The notes beneath the pieces were generated by a model that searched no databases, was not told the DNA's origin, and worked only from the letters and a program-made list of their open reading frames with translations. Shown one piece after another: positions 1 through 10,300 of a DNA stretch of 32,943 nucleotides. The translations under genes and the position numbers were made by a program. The DNA lies in assembly GCA_010014835.2 (NCBI GenBank), contig JAAAKB020000008.1, positions 43,731 through 76,673 on the forward strand. Direction: 5' to 3'. Position 1 is the stretch's first letter, and each line of letters begins with the position of its first letter. Source of the stretch: Apostichopus leukothele. Its lineage: Eukaryota > Echinodermata > Holothuroidea > Aspidochirotida > Stichopodidae.

Positions 1-166
1 ATTTACAAGTTACCTCGCAAGTCCCCATTTACACACCTGGGTGAAGAGAGGCAATGGAGATAAAGTGCCTTGCCCAAGGATACAACGCAATGATCTGGCC
101 GGGGCTCGAACCTGTAATCCTTAGATCACCAGTCCACTGCCTTAACCACTTGACCACAACGCCCCA
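1..166 (-). repeat. tRNA-derived SINE-like element, 5' part
   Basis: Read on the minus strand it begins GGGGCGTTGTGGTCAAGTGG. An A-box-like TGGTCAAGTGG lies at 156-146 and a B-box GGTTCGAGCCC at 112-102, 33 nt apart, as in a tRNA-type RNA polymerase III promoter (Ser/Leu-like A box). The body continues CCTTGGGCAAGGCACTTTATC...CACCCAGG and runs off the left edge of the window. The tRNA-like head followed by an unrelated body is how SINEs are built. The family name is not known to me. Confidence 0.72.
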
Positions 167-320
167 ATTGTGCTGTTTGAGTCATTAACTTTCTTCCATA
201 TAGCTACAATGTCAAATGGCGACGTTTGATTACGTCTACTAGTTTTTCAACATAAGCTTATGTCTCGATCATTGTCACTTCTTTGTTTGTAACATCATCT
301 TTACTTGTTTTTTCTTCCAG
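167..320. other. intron of the LRR gene, nothing further seen
   Basis: AT-rich sequence between the SINE-like element and the first LRR exon. It ends in a good polypyrimidine tract (TTGTTTTTTCTTCCAG). No other signal was seen. Confidence 0.4.
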
Positions 321-392
321 ACTATTTAAACACCTGCAAATTTCAGAAATTGGTCCTTACGATTTTCTTGACTTTGAAAATCTCCTTTTGCT
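321..392 (+). CDS. 72-nt exon encoding one leucine-rich repeat (unidentified LRR gene)
   Basis: The exon is bounded by TTTTTCTTCCAG| and |GTGAGTATG and is exactly 72 nt with phase-2 borders (1 nt, 23 codons, CT). With the split Leu codon it reads (L)LFKHLQISEIGPYDFLDFE then NLLL. This falls in register with the 24-residue LRR pattern LxLxxNxIxxIxxxxFxxLxxLxxL: I11, I14, F19, F22 and L1 fit, while the usual Asn is Leu. One-repeat exons of 72 nt in phase 2 are typical of LGR/FSH/TSH/relaxin receptors and also of Slit and LGI-type genes. The open frame, exact length, phase, good splice sites and a second such exon at 1033-1104 together make chance unlikely. The gene cannot be named, and its start lies left of the window. 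Being a decayed gene fragment remains possible. Confidence 0.62.
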
Positions 393-765
393 GTGAGTAT
401 GACATACTGTAGAGTTCCTTTTATTACTCTGGGAATATATACCAGCTGGATGGACCTTGATTCGTTTGGGTTTATTTATACTGTTATATAGTTGATACTT
501 TTCTCTTGTTACAGTTTTACAATTTTACTGCAATTGTTCCTTCAAGGTTCCCCTATTGTTTATCATTTTCTATCACAGTTCACCCATTGTCTTCTTTTCA
601 TTGTTCATTTTCAAGTGTAATTTTCTCATTGTTCTTTGTTCATTCATTGTACAGTTGCTCTTTGCTTCCTTTTGTCTTTGTGAAAGGACAAGGGACCGGC
701 GGGTGGTTTCTTTATAGATCCCCCTTTTCATATACCTTATATCTTATGTGTATAAAATGAAACTA

Positions 766-812
766 AATTCTGGCGCCCCCAGCACCCCCGGTTCCTACGC
801 CCTTGCTGCCTA
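766..812. repeat. transposon-end-like GC-rich segment
   Basis: The reverse strand reads AAGGGCGTAGGAACCGGGGG then TGCTGGGGGCGCCAGAATT. I know this GCGTAGGAACCGGGGG(G)CTGGGGG(G)C style as a recurrent dispersed repeat end in marine invertebrate genomes. It sits inside the intron between the two LRR exons. A full element, its family and its second end are not visible. Confidence 0.4.
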
Positions 813-1032
813 TAGTTATTACCGTTGTTAACACGTTACCGTTGCTGTTGCGCTTGTCCATTTTATTATCTTTGTCTCATAGGCATTGTTTTTCCTTCTT
901 CTCCTCTCGATTATTTTAAATAGTAACAAAACAAGAGCAATAAGCTGAGAATTTAGTTAGAAAAAAGTTAAGTTATAATTTACATTACAAAGCAAAACTA
1001 TACAGTAGAAAATTTCCTTCCTATTTCTTCAG

Positions 1033-1104
1033 AGGGATCTCTTGGAATGACATAATAGAAATCCCTGGCGATACGTTTCATACATTGACAGAACTAAAAG
1101 AACT
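1033..1104 (+). CDS. 72-nt exon encoding a second leucine-rich repeat
   Basis: The acceptor is CTATTTCTTCAG| (an AG two bases later would give 70 nt and lose the frame) and the donor is GAACT|GTAAGT. The exon is exactly 72 nt with phase-2 borders and carries on from the exon at 321-392 across a 640-nt intron. With the shared split codon it reads (L)GISWNDIIEIPGDTFHTLT then ELKE(L). This is a textbook LRR: N9, I11, I14, P15, F19, L22, L1 and L4 are all in place. The protein would be an extracellular or receptor-type LRR protein; no transmembrane or signal segment is in view. Transcription is toward the exchanger gene, so the two genes converge or overlap. Confidence 0.7.
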
Positions 1105-1838
1105 GTAAGTATCATGTAAAATATCAAATATATATGTAATTAAACTTATGTAAAACAATTCTTCTAATCATTATAACAGCAGTTTTTCAGCTCAACTGAA
1201 AATGGTTTAGCTGAGTTATAGCGATGGTGCGATTCTGCCGAAATTTCTGTCACCTTTTACCAACGTGTTTTATTGACTGCTATTTCATCATTTTTGAAAT
1301 TTCGTGAGTGGTTTTTGTGAGTTAAGTTGCTTTAATTAATTATAGCCTTTTTAATTTTCGAATTTATTTCAAACTTTTATCATCGTTTATATAAATAAAA
1401 CCAAATACATAAATATATTTATCTTGATATCTTTCCAAAACAAATATTTACAACGTTCTAGCATGTCTCCTATAAGAAGGAGCAAAAAGCAAGGGGGATA
1501 TATAGAGGATGGGAGGACAGGAAATGACACCGTTATCCTGTCTATATCTTATATTTGTGGTACAAACAAATTGATAAACTGCTCAGAAATATTGTCAATC
1601 AAAATAAATTTCTCAAGAAGAAGCTTAGTTGAGCCTCTACAGCGTTGCTGCTCTTGCTTATAATATATAATGTGAACTATTCATGTAGAACCTTTAGGGT
1701 TTAATTAATTATAACACGACTGCAGTAGACAGTTTATCCACCGTTGATTTTGAAAGAGCCGATTAAAAGTAAACCAGAGAGACAAGTAGACCATTATAGT
1801 ACATCTTCCGGGCAAATTAACTTTGTTTCTGTTGTTAG
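1105..1838. other. AT-rich gap downstream of LRR exon 2
   Basis: No convincing exon or repeat. Several AG sites (for example about 1197 and 1343) were tested for a phase-2 72-nt LRR exon, and each gives an early stop or no LRR pattern. Confidence 0.4.
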
Positions 1839-1936
1839 CTTGCTGAAACGACCTCAAATAACCTTTTTAGCCCTGAAGCAGTACAATTCACTAATTGGGA
1901 TTTTTAATTCATTCAATATTTCTGTGGATCAAGTTT
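1839..1936 (+). CDS. possible third LRR exon (weak)
   Basis: The exon runs from TTTCTGTTGTTAG| to |GTAAGTTTC. Phase 2 entry is open throughout and gives (L)LLKRPQITFLALKQYNSLIG then IFNSFNISVDQV. The first 20 residues roughly follow the LRR spacing (L4, L6, I11, L14, Y19, L22, I1), with Pro in place of the conserved Asn. The second part does not. The length of 98 nt changes the phase from 2 to 1, as would happen where LRR exons give way to another domain. The strong donor and correct strand, order and phase favour it; the poor LRR match counts against it. The open frame could be chance. Confidence 0.28.
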
Positions 1937-3990
1937 GTAAGTTTCATATTCAAACGACGTACCAACTTTGATTATATTTGAAGTCCTGAAAATTCCCTTA
2001 AGTATGTGTGTTCAGTAATAATAAAGGTTGATCATCGGGCTTGTTGTATTGAATATCAATTTATTAACAGCTCGCGATACAAATGCAGTAGTTTAGAAAA
2101 ACATATATAGTTTTAATTTTCAAATATGGTTTGAAGAAAGAAAAACAAAATTGTAGGAAAGAAATTGTGAAAAGATTGCAACTGGTAGCTTTCTCTATAT
2201 TGCATTCTTGTCCATTTTGAATCTATTGCAATGAGACATATTAAAGCATGCTGAGAATTATAATATTAGATTTAAGACTTGCACATTTATGAAAGAGGAA
2301 ACAATTAAGTTTGAAATACAATGGAAAAATTTCAATGGTTGGTTATTTCTAGCTTTTCTCAAATAAATAGTTCTTGTCAGTACTTTTATACAATGTATAT
2401 GATGTTTTAGCTTTGTAGAACTGGAAAATTACTGTCCTTTAAATGGCTTAAGGCTAAAACAAAAGGTTAGTGGAGGATAATATATTCGAAAAATAGAAAT
2501 GGTGGGGAAGGGCTTTGGAGGATGGAGGGTTAGGAGCTAGCTAAAGATGAGGCAAAACTATTGATTTCCTTTCTTAATCTGACACTTATCAGCAAACGAT
2601 AACAGAAATGTCTGTTTTAACCTAAATGGTCATCTCTTCAATTAAGCAATTTCAAGCCGAGTGCAAACAACTGGAAACTAGTCAAACACTGTTTCATCTT
2701 TTGTCAAAGTAAAAAACACAAAATGCTGCCTCTGCCCCAATCCCCTTGTTGTGGCAAGCCAACTTGTCATTGGTCTTATCTGAAACCATTTTCCTACCAT
2801 AATTTTGTTCATTTTCTTTGTTTATCATTATTATTAATAGCATTACTTTTTGAAGCATATTACACATTGGAATTCATACAGCTTACAGCATTTGAAAAGG
2901 AAAACCAAAACTTATACATAAAGTCACTTAGGGATGCTCTAGTGTGCAAAATAAGAAAGAGAAAAGTTTGATAATACTTTGCATTGCACATTTTTCATAA
3001 AGCTCTGTTTGCTTGTGCAAGGAGGTATAGGCCATGCACCCATTGCTTTCTTCGTTAACGATAATTTACACAGATAATAGCTATAGGAAATGAACAGCTA
3101 TTTATTTACTCAATCATGCAAACTTTCCCGAAGAATGAAATTGTAACCATCACTGACTTAAATTCTACCAGTTTTAATTTTTTTTAATTTTTATATCTGC
3201 TTAGAAATGATAAATTAAGCGTTAACTTCCGGCATTGCCATACAAACAAATCTTGATTACCTGTAAGATGATTTCAGCGAAAAAGGGAGGGGAAATAAAA
3301 GCATGTTAGTGGTGGAGGGAGCAAGAGTTGGGGGGGACGGTGGGGCACGGAGGAGCTTCTGAATGCCAAAGATAAGTAAGTGGTGTCACCGAGGGACAGA
3401 CATAGGTCTAGAGGGTAATGGAGGGGACAGGGTGGGGGAACTGTATTGAAACTAACAACTTGTCCTACCAGCTGCTGAACAAACTGTAGACCGAGTCCAG
3501 TCTTCCTCCTCCTCCTGAAAAATTATTCCAGGACCACAAGATTTGTTTTGGTGTTGTTCCTGTGTTACCAGTGTCAATCAAATTCTTTCTTAAATAGATC
3601 GATGAATGGCTACTTCAGAAGAGAACAAAAATTATAAAATGAGTTCCCCTACAAAATTACCTTAACGAATGTTAGGGATTGCCCCCGCCCCCGCCCCCCC
3701 CAAAAAAAATTCACATGATCAAACTAACCTGAATGGATGGTTACCCATGCTGTATTTAAGTTTGCACAAATTATAACTATGTGCTTCCATATATATGCCA
3801 ATTTGCTCACATACAAAAAAAAAAGAAAAAGGAAAAAAAAAAAGGTTAACCGTGACTTGCAATCTGCAGCCAACATCAGCTCGTAATATCACATCAAACT
3901 AACCTGGAGCGTGCCCGCTATCATCTCCTTCTGGTTGGACCGCAGGGTAATCGTAAGAGCCCGATCTGGCTCGAATCCGGTCATCGTACC
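1937..3990. other. AT-rich stretch; probable 3' UTR and flank of the exchanger
   Basis: No recognisable exon on either strand. It contains a G-rich patch at about 3282-3345, a C-run at 3680-3699 and an A-rich stretch at 3817-3844. Part of it downstream of the exchanger stop must be 3' UTR. The end is undefined, with poly(A)-signal-like hexamers on the minus strand at 3178-3173 and 3106-3101. Confidence 0.4.
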
Positions 3991-4370
3991 TCAGAATCCT
4001 TCGATGACATTGTAGGCCTCTAGAGTGCTGATCAGAATGTACAACAGCCAGAGGCAGATGAAGAAGAGGGAGGTAGGAATCTTAGCCCACTTCGGACCGC
4101 CCAGTTCGGCACCGATCTTTGGATGGACTCTGCGAATCATTAAGACAGATATACTGACTACGGCGAAACAGGTGTATAGAGTGACCGAGAATCCTAGCGA
4201 ACCGGGGTCCACGCAAAACTGATTGCCGTCCATGAGATGCTTGAAGGACGCCAGAGTCCACGCCACGCCGATACCTAGGAAAACGTTGACGGCGTTGCTC
4301 CCGGTGACGTTGCCGATGGAGGCGTCGGCATGTTTATCCCCCACGGCAGCCACTTTACTTGCGAATGTAT
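3991..4370 (-). CDS. SLC8A: NCX last coding exon, alpha-2 repeat, TM9, TM10, C-terminus
   Basis: These 380 nt encode Asp205 (completed) to Phe330 and a TGA stop. The acceptor is GCCCTCCAG|AT (phase 1). It encodes TFASKVAAVGDKHADASIGN followed by VTGSNAVNVFLGIGVAW, the core of the alpha-2 repeat that lines the Na+/Ca2+ pathway. Next come TM9 at about 263-283 (LGFSVTLYTCFAVVSISVLM), the RRVHPKIGAELGGPK loop, TM10 at about 304-322, and the end EAYNVIEGF (vertebrate EAYCHIKGF). The natural protein start is far upstream, so the first Met in this frame has no meaning. The 3' UTR continues below 3991. ATTAAA/AATAAA-like hexamers on this strand occur at about 3178-3173 and 3106-3101, but nothing identifies the true poly(A) site. 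Two donor-like sequences follow the stop (at about 3990 and 3906), so a spliced 3' UTR is possible. Confidence 0.95.
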
Positions 4371-7300
4371 CTGGAGGGCGGAGAGGAAGAATGAGTTATA
4401 TACAAGTGCTCTGAATATTCCAAAATTGCACGTCTCTATGTTATTAACTGTCACAGAAATAATTGTATCGATCCTCCCCAAGGTTAGAAAGAGTTCCTAT
4501 GACTGACTTTCTAAAGCTTCCATTCATTGTGAGACAGTTCATTTTGAAATGGCTGAGTATGATAGAGGGTGTATGTGGAGCATGAGGCAATCATGGCGTG
4601 GAGACTAGGGGCCCATTGTAGAGCCCCTGGTAGGGTTCAAGGTAGTGGGTGGGGGGAAGCCCTGTGATGTTCTGCAGGATTCTTGGTTTCCAAAACTTAT
4701 ATTAGGTTTAAATCAGCAGAATTTTGGAGGTATATATACAGAATTTGATAAAACTGTTATATCATACATAATTAAGTCAAAGAACTGTGTATCTTCCGGC
4801 CTATTTTTTAAATATTTTTTAAGCAAAGTTACTTTGGGCACGGAACATTTGGGGTGGGAAGCATATGTCCCACAACCCCCCCTCCCCTTCCCCCTTGCCA
4901 ACACCATAGACAATCAATCAATACAAAATTGCAATTTTAATGCAGACCATGGTAACAGAGTCAGATTAGTACTGAAAAATTGTTCTTGGTTAAGATTGGT
5001 TAAGATTTGCAGTTTACTTCAATATGTATTGCTTTCTGTGCTGGTGTTGGCAAATTAATTTTTTGTTTTTTTCAATTAAATTGTAGAACCTCCTGTCAGT
5101 CCTTTTTCAATAATTTAATAAAATTTCAGTTTCATTTTGGATAATGAATTCAAAATCAATTTTTTTTTGCATTTGGATGAGAATCATTTGGAAAACGAGG
5201 ATATTATTGGAAGAAATGAAACTACTACTTAATCTCTTTCATCTGATAACAAACATCTACATGAGTTCATCCTTATTTTCACTAGCAACGTTACCAGTTT
5301 GTGGTTTTAAACATCAAAAATGACACATTTGGCGTTTCTCAAATTTCATTGGCCGGGGCAAATGACACATCAGGCCAAACATTTATTTTGGCATTTTTTT
5401 TAGTGTAAGAGAATTAGTAGCTGAAAACTGATAACTTCCCCCAAGAAACATTGATTTCAACTACTTCATGCTGTTCAGCCCCACTTATGTTTTTTCCAGG
5501 TGTCCAGAGTCCCTAATGTTCATCTAATTGACTCGCCCCCCCCCCCAATTGCAATTAATTGCAAACCCACACAATTCCTACCCATACACAGAGTCAATTG
5601 TCATAATATGACAGCAAATTCGTATTTCGGCTTATTTAGCCGCCCGATTTGGGCACTGATTTTGGCCTGCTAGTCAGTTGTACTCTTGGTCAAAAGACGA
5701 TGTACGTCCATACATTTTCAGTGTGCGTTTAATACCTGGTACACTGGTTCCAAGTGCCACAAAGGAAATAGCGGTGACGCTGTCCATGAGGCCGATGGTG
5801 CAGCCAAACATGGTGGCGAGGTCGCCGATCAGTGCCGTTAGAATTGCGATCCAGATGATGGAGACGGTAAAGCAGGCCCATCCTCCCAGGTAGTCAGTTG
5901 GTGGTACAAAGGCAAAGAGGACCTTCCAAAAAATTGTCAAGAAATGCATAATGTAATCTAGAACTGACGGTAGTTTCTCTTCCACGTCATCATCATCATC
6001 GCCGTCATCATCTCCTCCTATAATTAAAAAGAAAAGAGAAGGTACGTATAACGAGCATTAATTATATTTCAATTAAAAAAAATGATTAAAAAAAAAAGTA
6101 TGAATTATTTGGGTTATCCTAACCAAGTCGTATCATATTTGCCTCCTCAATCAGATCTATAAATGGTTATATAATAACATTTGGTTACTTCTTAAGTAAA
6201 TGAGTTACTAATGTTTAAATACTGATATTCTGCGTCCCACAAATTTCATGATGTCTTTTTCTTTTATTCCAGGCCAGTTAACAGTACAAGTAGACTGTGG
6301 CAGCACATTCAAACAAATTTCACTGAATTTGGTAGATGAGAAAAAAAAAACTATAAATAGTGCCATAGCAAAGAGAGGATGCAGGCAAGATAGGAGTAAA
6401 TAAAGTAAACTTAATTTGTTTATTATTTATTGATTTAACTATTTTAATGTGATCTGTCATGCAAATGGTGCCAATAATATGTTTCTCTGTGCACTCTCTA
6501 AACTACTATCACTGACCCAAGGAAGAGGGCAATGGCAGCACAGTACTACATTGTTACCGGTAACCAGTAAAGGTAGATGGAAAAAGGGCAGTAGTACACT
6601 GAATTGAGACAATACTGGTCGGTATTAAGAGAGGAGTGCTGTAAATTAACATAATATTCAACTCATAGTTTTTGACACCAGCATAATTCATCATAGAAGA
6701 TATCTTATCTTTGTCTAATAATTCCAATCTATGTGCTTGACTAATTGACCACTGAATGGAACCATCTGTTCTGACAAGTGGCAAGATCTATCGATCGGAC
6801 AGAAATCTTGACCAGCAACAACTAGATGTAGTTCAGCTGGCTGTCTGTTGATCAACAGATGATTATGTCCGGCAATAACTGGATGACCATATTGGTAGAC
6901 AGACTAGTATTTAAAATCATGCACACACTGATAAAGAAAACTGGCTAAACATGATTAAATCAGTCTAGTTGGTATTGATCAGGAATGTGAAAACAGAACT
7001 ATGGATAACTATACAGCAAGAAGTTGGTACTTTCTCAAATTGAATGGAAAAAAAAATACAACCATTGCTTATTAATTAAGAGACAAATAGATGCCAAACT
7101 TGACCAATGTAAAGCCACTGGCCCAAATGGAAATGTTTTCAAATTAAGATATTAATATACTTCTACAAATAAAGGGATCCTTGATTTTTCCATGCATTTC
7201 CATGAACAAAAGAACACACTTCCTGGTGTTGTTCAGTTTTCTTGGACTCTATATATATAGGACTTTCTTCTATTTTCTAATCATTTCATCAGTGGGTAAA

Positions 7301-10300
7301 TACTTCACTTTATCCTCAAAAGACGGTTAGGCTAATGATAGGCTAATTAGACGGTTAGGCTTATTATAGGCTAATTAGAGGGTTAGGCTAATTATAGGCT
7401 AATTAGACGGTTAGGCTAGTTATAGGCTAATTAGACGGTTAGGCTAATTTGTAAGGATATATCCATAGAAAGTGCATTTCTATGAACAAAAGAACACACT
7501 TCCTGGCAATTGTTCAGTTTTTTGGACACTCTATATATTAGACTTTCTTCTCTTCTCTGATCATTCGGTAGGTAAATACTTCACTTTTCATCGTCAAAGT
7601 TAGGCACATATCAATAGAAAGTGTATATCCATGGACAATTGAACACACTTCCTACATTATATGCATGATTTTTAAAATAAATATTTGAATTTCTACATTA
7701 CATTTTTACATTTTTTTACATTATCTCCGTCTACTAATTACAACAGAAAAATATGAGATATTCCACTTTTGATAAAGTCGGAAATCAAAAAGCTTTCTAT
7801 ACTTGGTGTAATTTTCTTATGAGAAAATATTCAAGGGAAAAGAGCGTTGAATTTTCTTTCGGGACCGTTGCAAAAAATTGTCGGATAGTGACCTCTTTCT
7901 TCCTTGGCACAGCTGCTACTTTTTCATCTTTCGATAGGATTGAACCTTACATAATATATCTCCAGGTAGCACCATGCATATATGTCTTCTGAACCAGTAA
8001 GAGAAGATCTACTTAAATCTGAATAATCACGGTGTGCACCTGATATCCGTGCATCCACTAAAGGATGATGCAGTTATGTACAACAACAACAAAAAAATAA
8101 AGCAAAATACCATCGTGTCCATTAAATCTTTTCTCATTAATTTTGAAGGAAACATGTCTGAAAATATTTAAAATAATGTTCTTTTTCTACTTAATGTTTC
8201 CTTTTCATATCATTATAAGATTAATGCCAAACGATATTTATAGCCAGAATTATTTCCCTTCATATGGCAAACGATTGATAAGTCATTAAAAAGTTGTATT
8301 CATTCGTCTTAATTTGAAAAACCTTCACCCAGAACCATGCTAATTAGCTTTTGACGTCATTGAAGGAATTATGTTAAAGTTTGCTCAGGCCTAGATTTGA
8401 TCTTTGAGGAGTTCTTTAGCTTAAAACCAACGGTACCTGTCACCCTTCATTCCCAAGACACTGAAACTTAAAGCTTCCAGCCCAATTTGTTTCCCACCTA
8501 GCCAAAAACGGTGTTCCCAATCACGTATCAAATATCTCTACAGCAAACAAGGATACATAGCTGTTTTGTTTGGTGCCTTCCAAAAAGAAAATGTTTTAAA
8601 ATGTAACAGATGTATGGTATCACACTTTCACTAAAAGCTTTCACAATTATTACCTCAGTCAAACTAAGAAATAGACCGGTTAAACATATGTATATACATT
8701 CTCAGGTCACCTTACCAATAGTTAAAATTGTAACTGTTTTGGATAGTTTCCAAGTGTCAGAATGCTCTTCTGGCAAAATTGACAGTTGTAAGAAAGACAA
8801 AAAATGAAAAGAAAGAGCAAAATGGGGGAAAAAAAAGAAGAAAAAAAGCAAGTAAAGATCTAATTTAGACAATATTACCCAATACTAAGTTTGCAGAGCA
8901 AAGGACATGTTGTATTTTGCAGTGAAAAAATGTGATGTCAAATTTAAAGGTCGAGGCACCTTTTTTGTATTTCCATGTTATAAATTGTAACTGTTTTGGA
9001 TAGCTTCCAAGTGTCAGAATGCTCTTCTCGCAAAATTGACAGTTGTAAGAAAGATAGAATAAAGAAAGAACAAAATGCCCCCCAAAAAAAAAAAATAAAG
9101 TAAAGATCAAATTCAGACAATATTATGCAATAACAAGTTTGCAGACCAAAGAACATGTTGTATGTGAAAAGATGTGCTGTCAAATTTAAGGGTCGAGATA
9201 CCTTTTTGTGTTTCCATGGTAACATCTCGAACATCGGTAATATAAAGCACAACACACACACTCAAAATACTTGCTACAACAGATACTTTTTAGATTTCTC
9301 AGTCTATTCTTTTAAGAGCAACCCGCATAAATGAAATGTCAACCCTCTTTCATGTTAATACACATTAATCTATTGGCTTCAAAAAAGTGGATCTAAGCAC
9401 ACTTTTTTAAAAGGTCATCGTACCTAAAACAAGAATAATAAAGATAAACAAAAATCTCAATTTTTTTTTTTTAGTATTTAGCCCAGTTACATCTATTAAG
9501 ACTTTGATAACAAATATGGCTGACTTTCTGGAATATACAAGCTTTCCAATATTATGAATAGGGTAAAATTTGTTATTCACAACACCTTAAGTGTCAGCTG
9601 ATTAGATGCTACACTTAAGCCTGGGGCCAAAATTTGTTGAAATTTTGAAACATATCCCTAAAATGACTACAGCTTTATCTTTTTTTTCTTCTTTTCCATT
9701 TGGGAAGAAGTATCAGGTGTTTAATGTTCCTCTTATATAATACCTAATCACAGTCACTGGAACTTTAGTGTTTAGTGTTTCTTCTCATTCATATTGTATG
9801 CTAATTTGTTTCCCTTTCTGCAAATACTAGACTTTGCAAAGGTGTGAAATTGATTTAACGTCGCTAACATTACCATTGCTCACATCAGCATGAAATGTTT
9901 ATTTTAATCTAACAGTACACTGCATGAGCCTATAGCATTAACTTTATCAGCTTTCACATCTTGACAGAGTTTTGAAACAACATTTATATATTTCCAGCAT
10001 TTTGGAGAGCTGTTCACAAAACTCATCATATAAGATAAAGATCATATTGATCATATAAGATAAAGATCAATGCAGTGTTTGCCTGCATTGAAGAAGCATT
10101 CTTGTTGCACTTGGCATAATTTTAACTACTTGAGTGTAACTGTTAAGATGTAGAATTTGGCTGAATTTGTTATATATCACAGCAAGCAGACTTTATATGT
10201 TAACACTCTACTCATTCGCTTTCAAACAGCATTGGATAAAATGTAGGGTAAGGCAGTTGGAGGAGGAGGAGGGGAGAGGTGGGGAGATGTAGAGGTGGAG

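Noticed and set aside
515-589. LRR-like exon between the two good ones
   Set aside because: Leu-rich but out of LRR register, and no donor at the needed place.
2411-2465. Further LRR-like exon on the plus strand
   Set aside because: 55 nt, wrong exit phase for an LRR array, and the LRR spacing is not kept.
3101-3178. Poly(A) signals of the exchanger
   Set aside because: Hexamers are present on the minus strand, but in such AT-rich DNA they cannot mark the true end without transcript data.
3205-3262. Further LRR-like exon before a GTAAGA donor
   Set aside because: 58 nt with a stop in the required phase.
4645-5058. Plus-strand open frame of 137 codons
   Set aside because: Lies inside the exchanger's last intron, has simple AT-rich composition and no recognisable domain.
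6844-6859. 16-bp perfect palindrome TCTGTTGATCAACAGA
   Set aside because: Isolated in an intron, with no repeat or regulatory context.
8352-8359. Perfect CRE palindrome TGACGTCA
   Set aside because: One such 8-mer is expected by chance about every 65 kb; nothing around it looks like a promoter.
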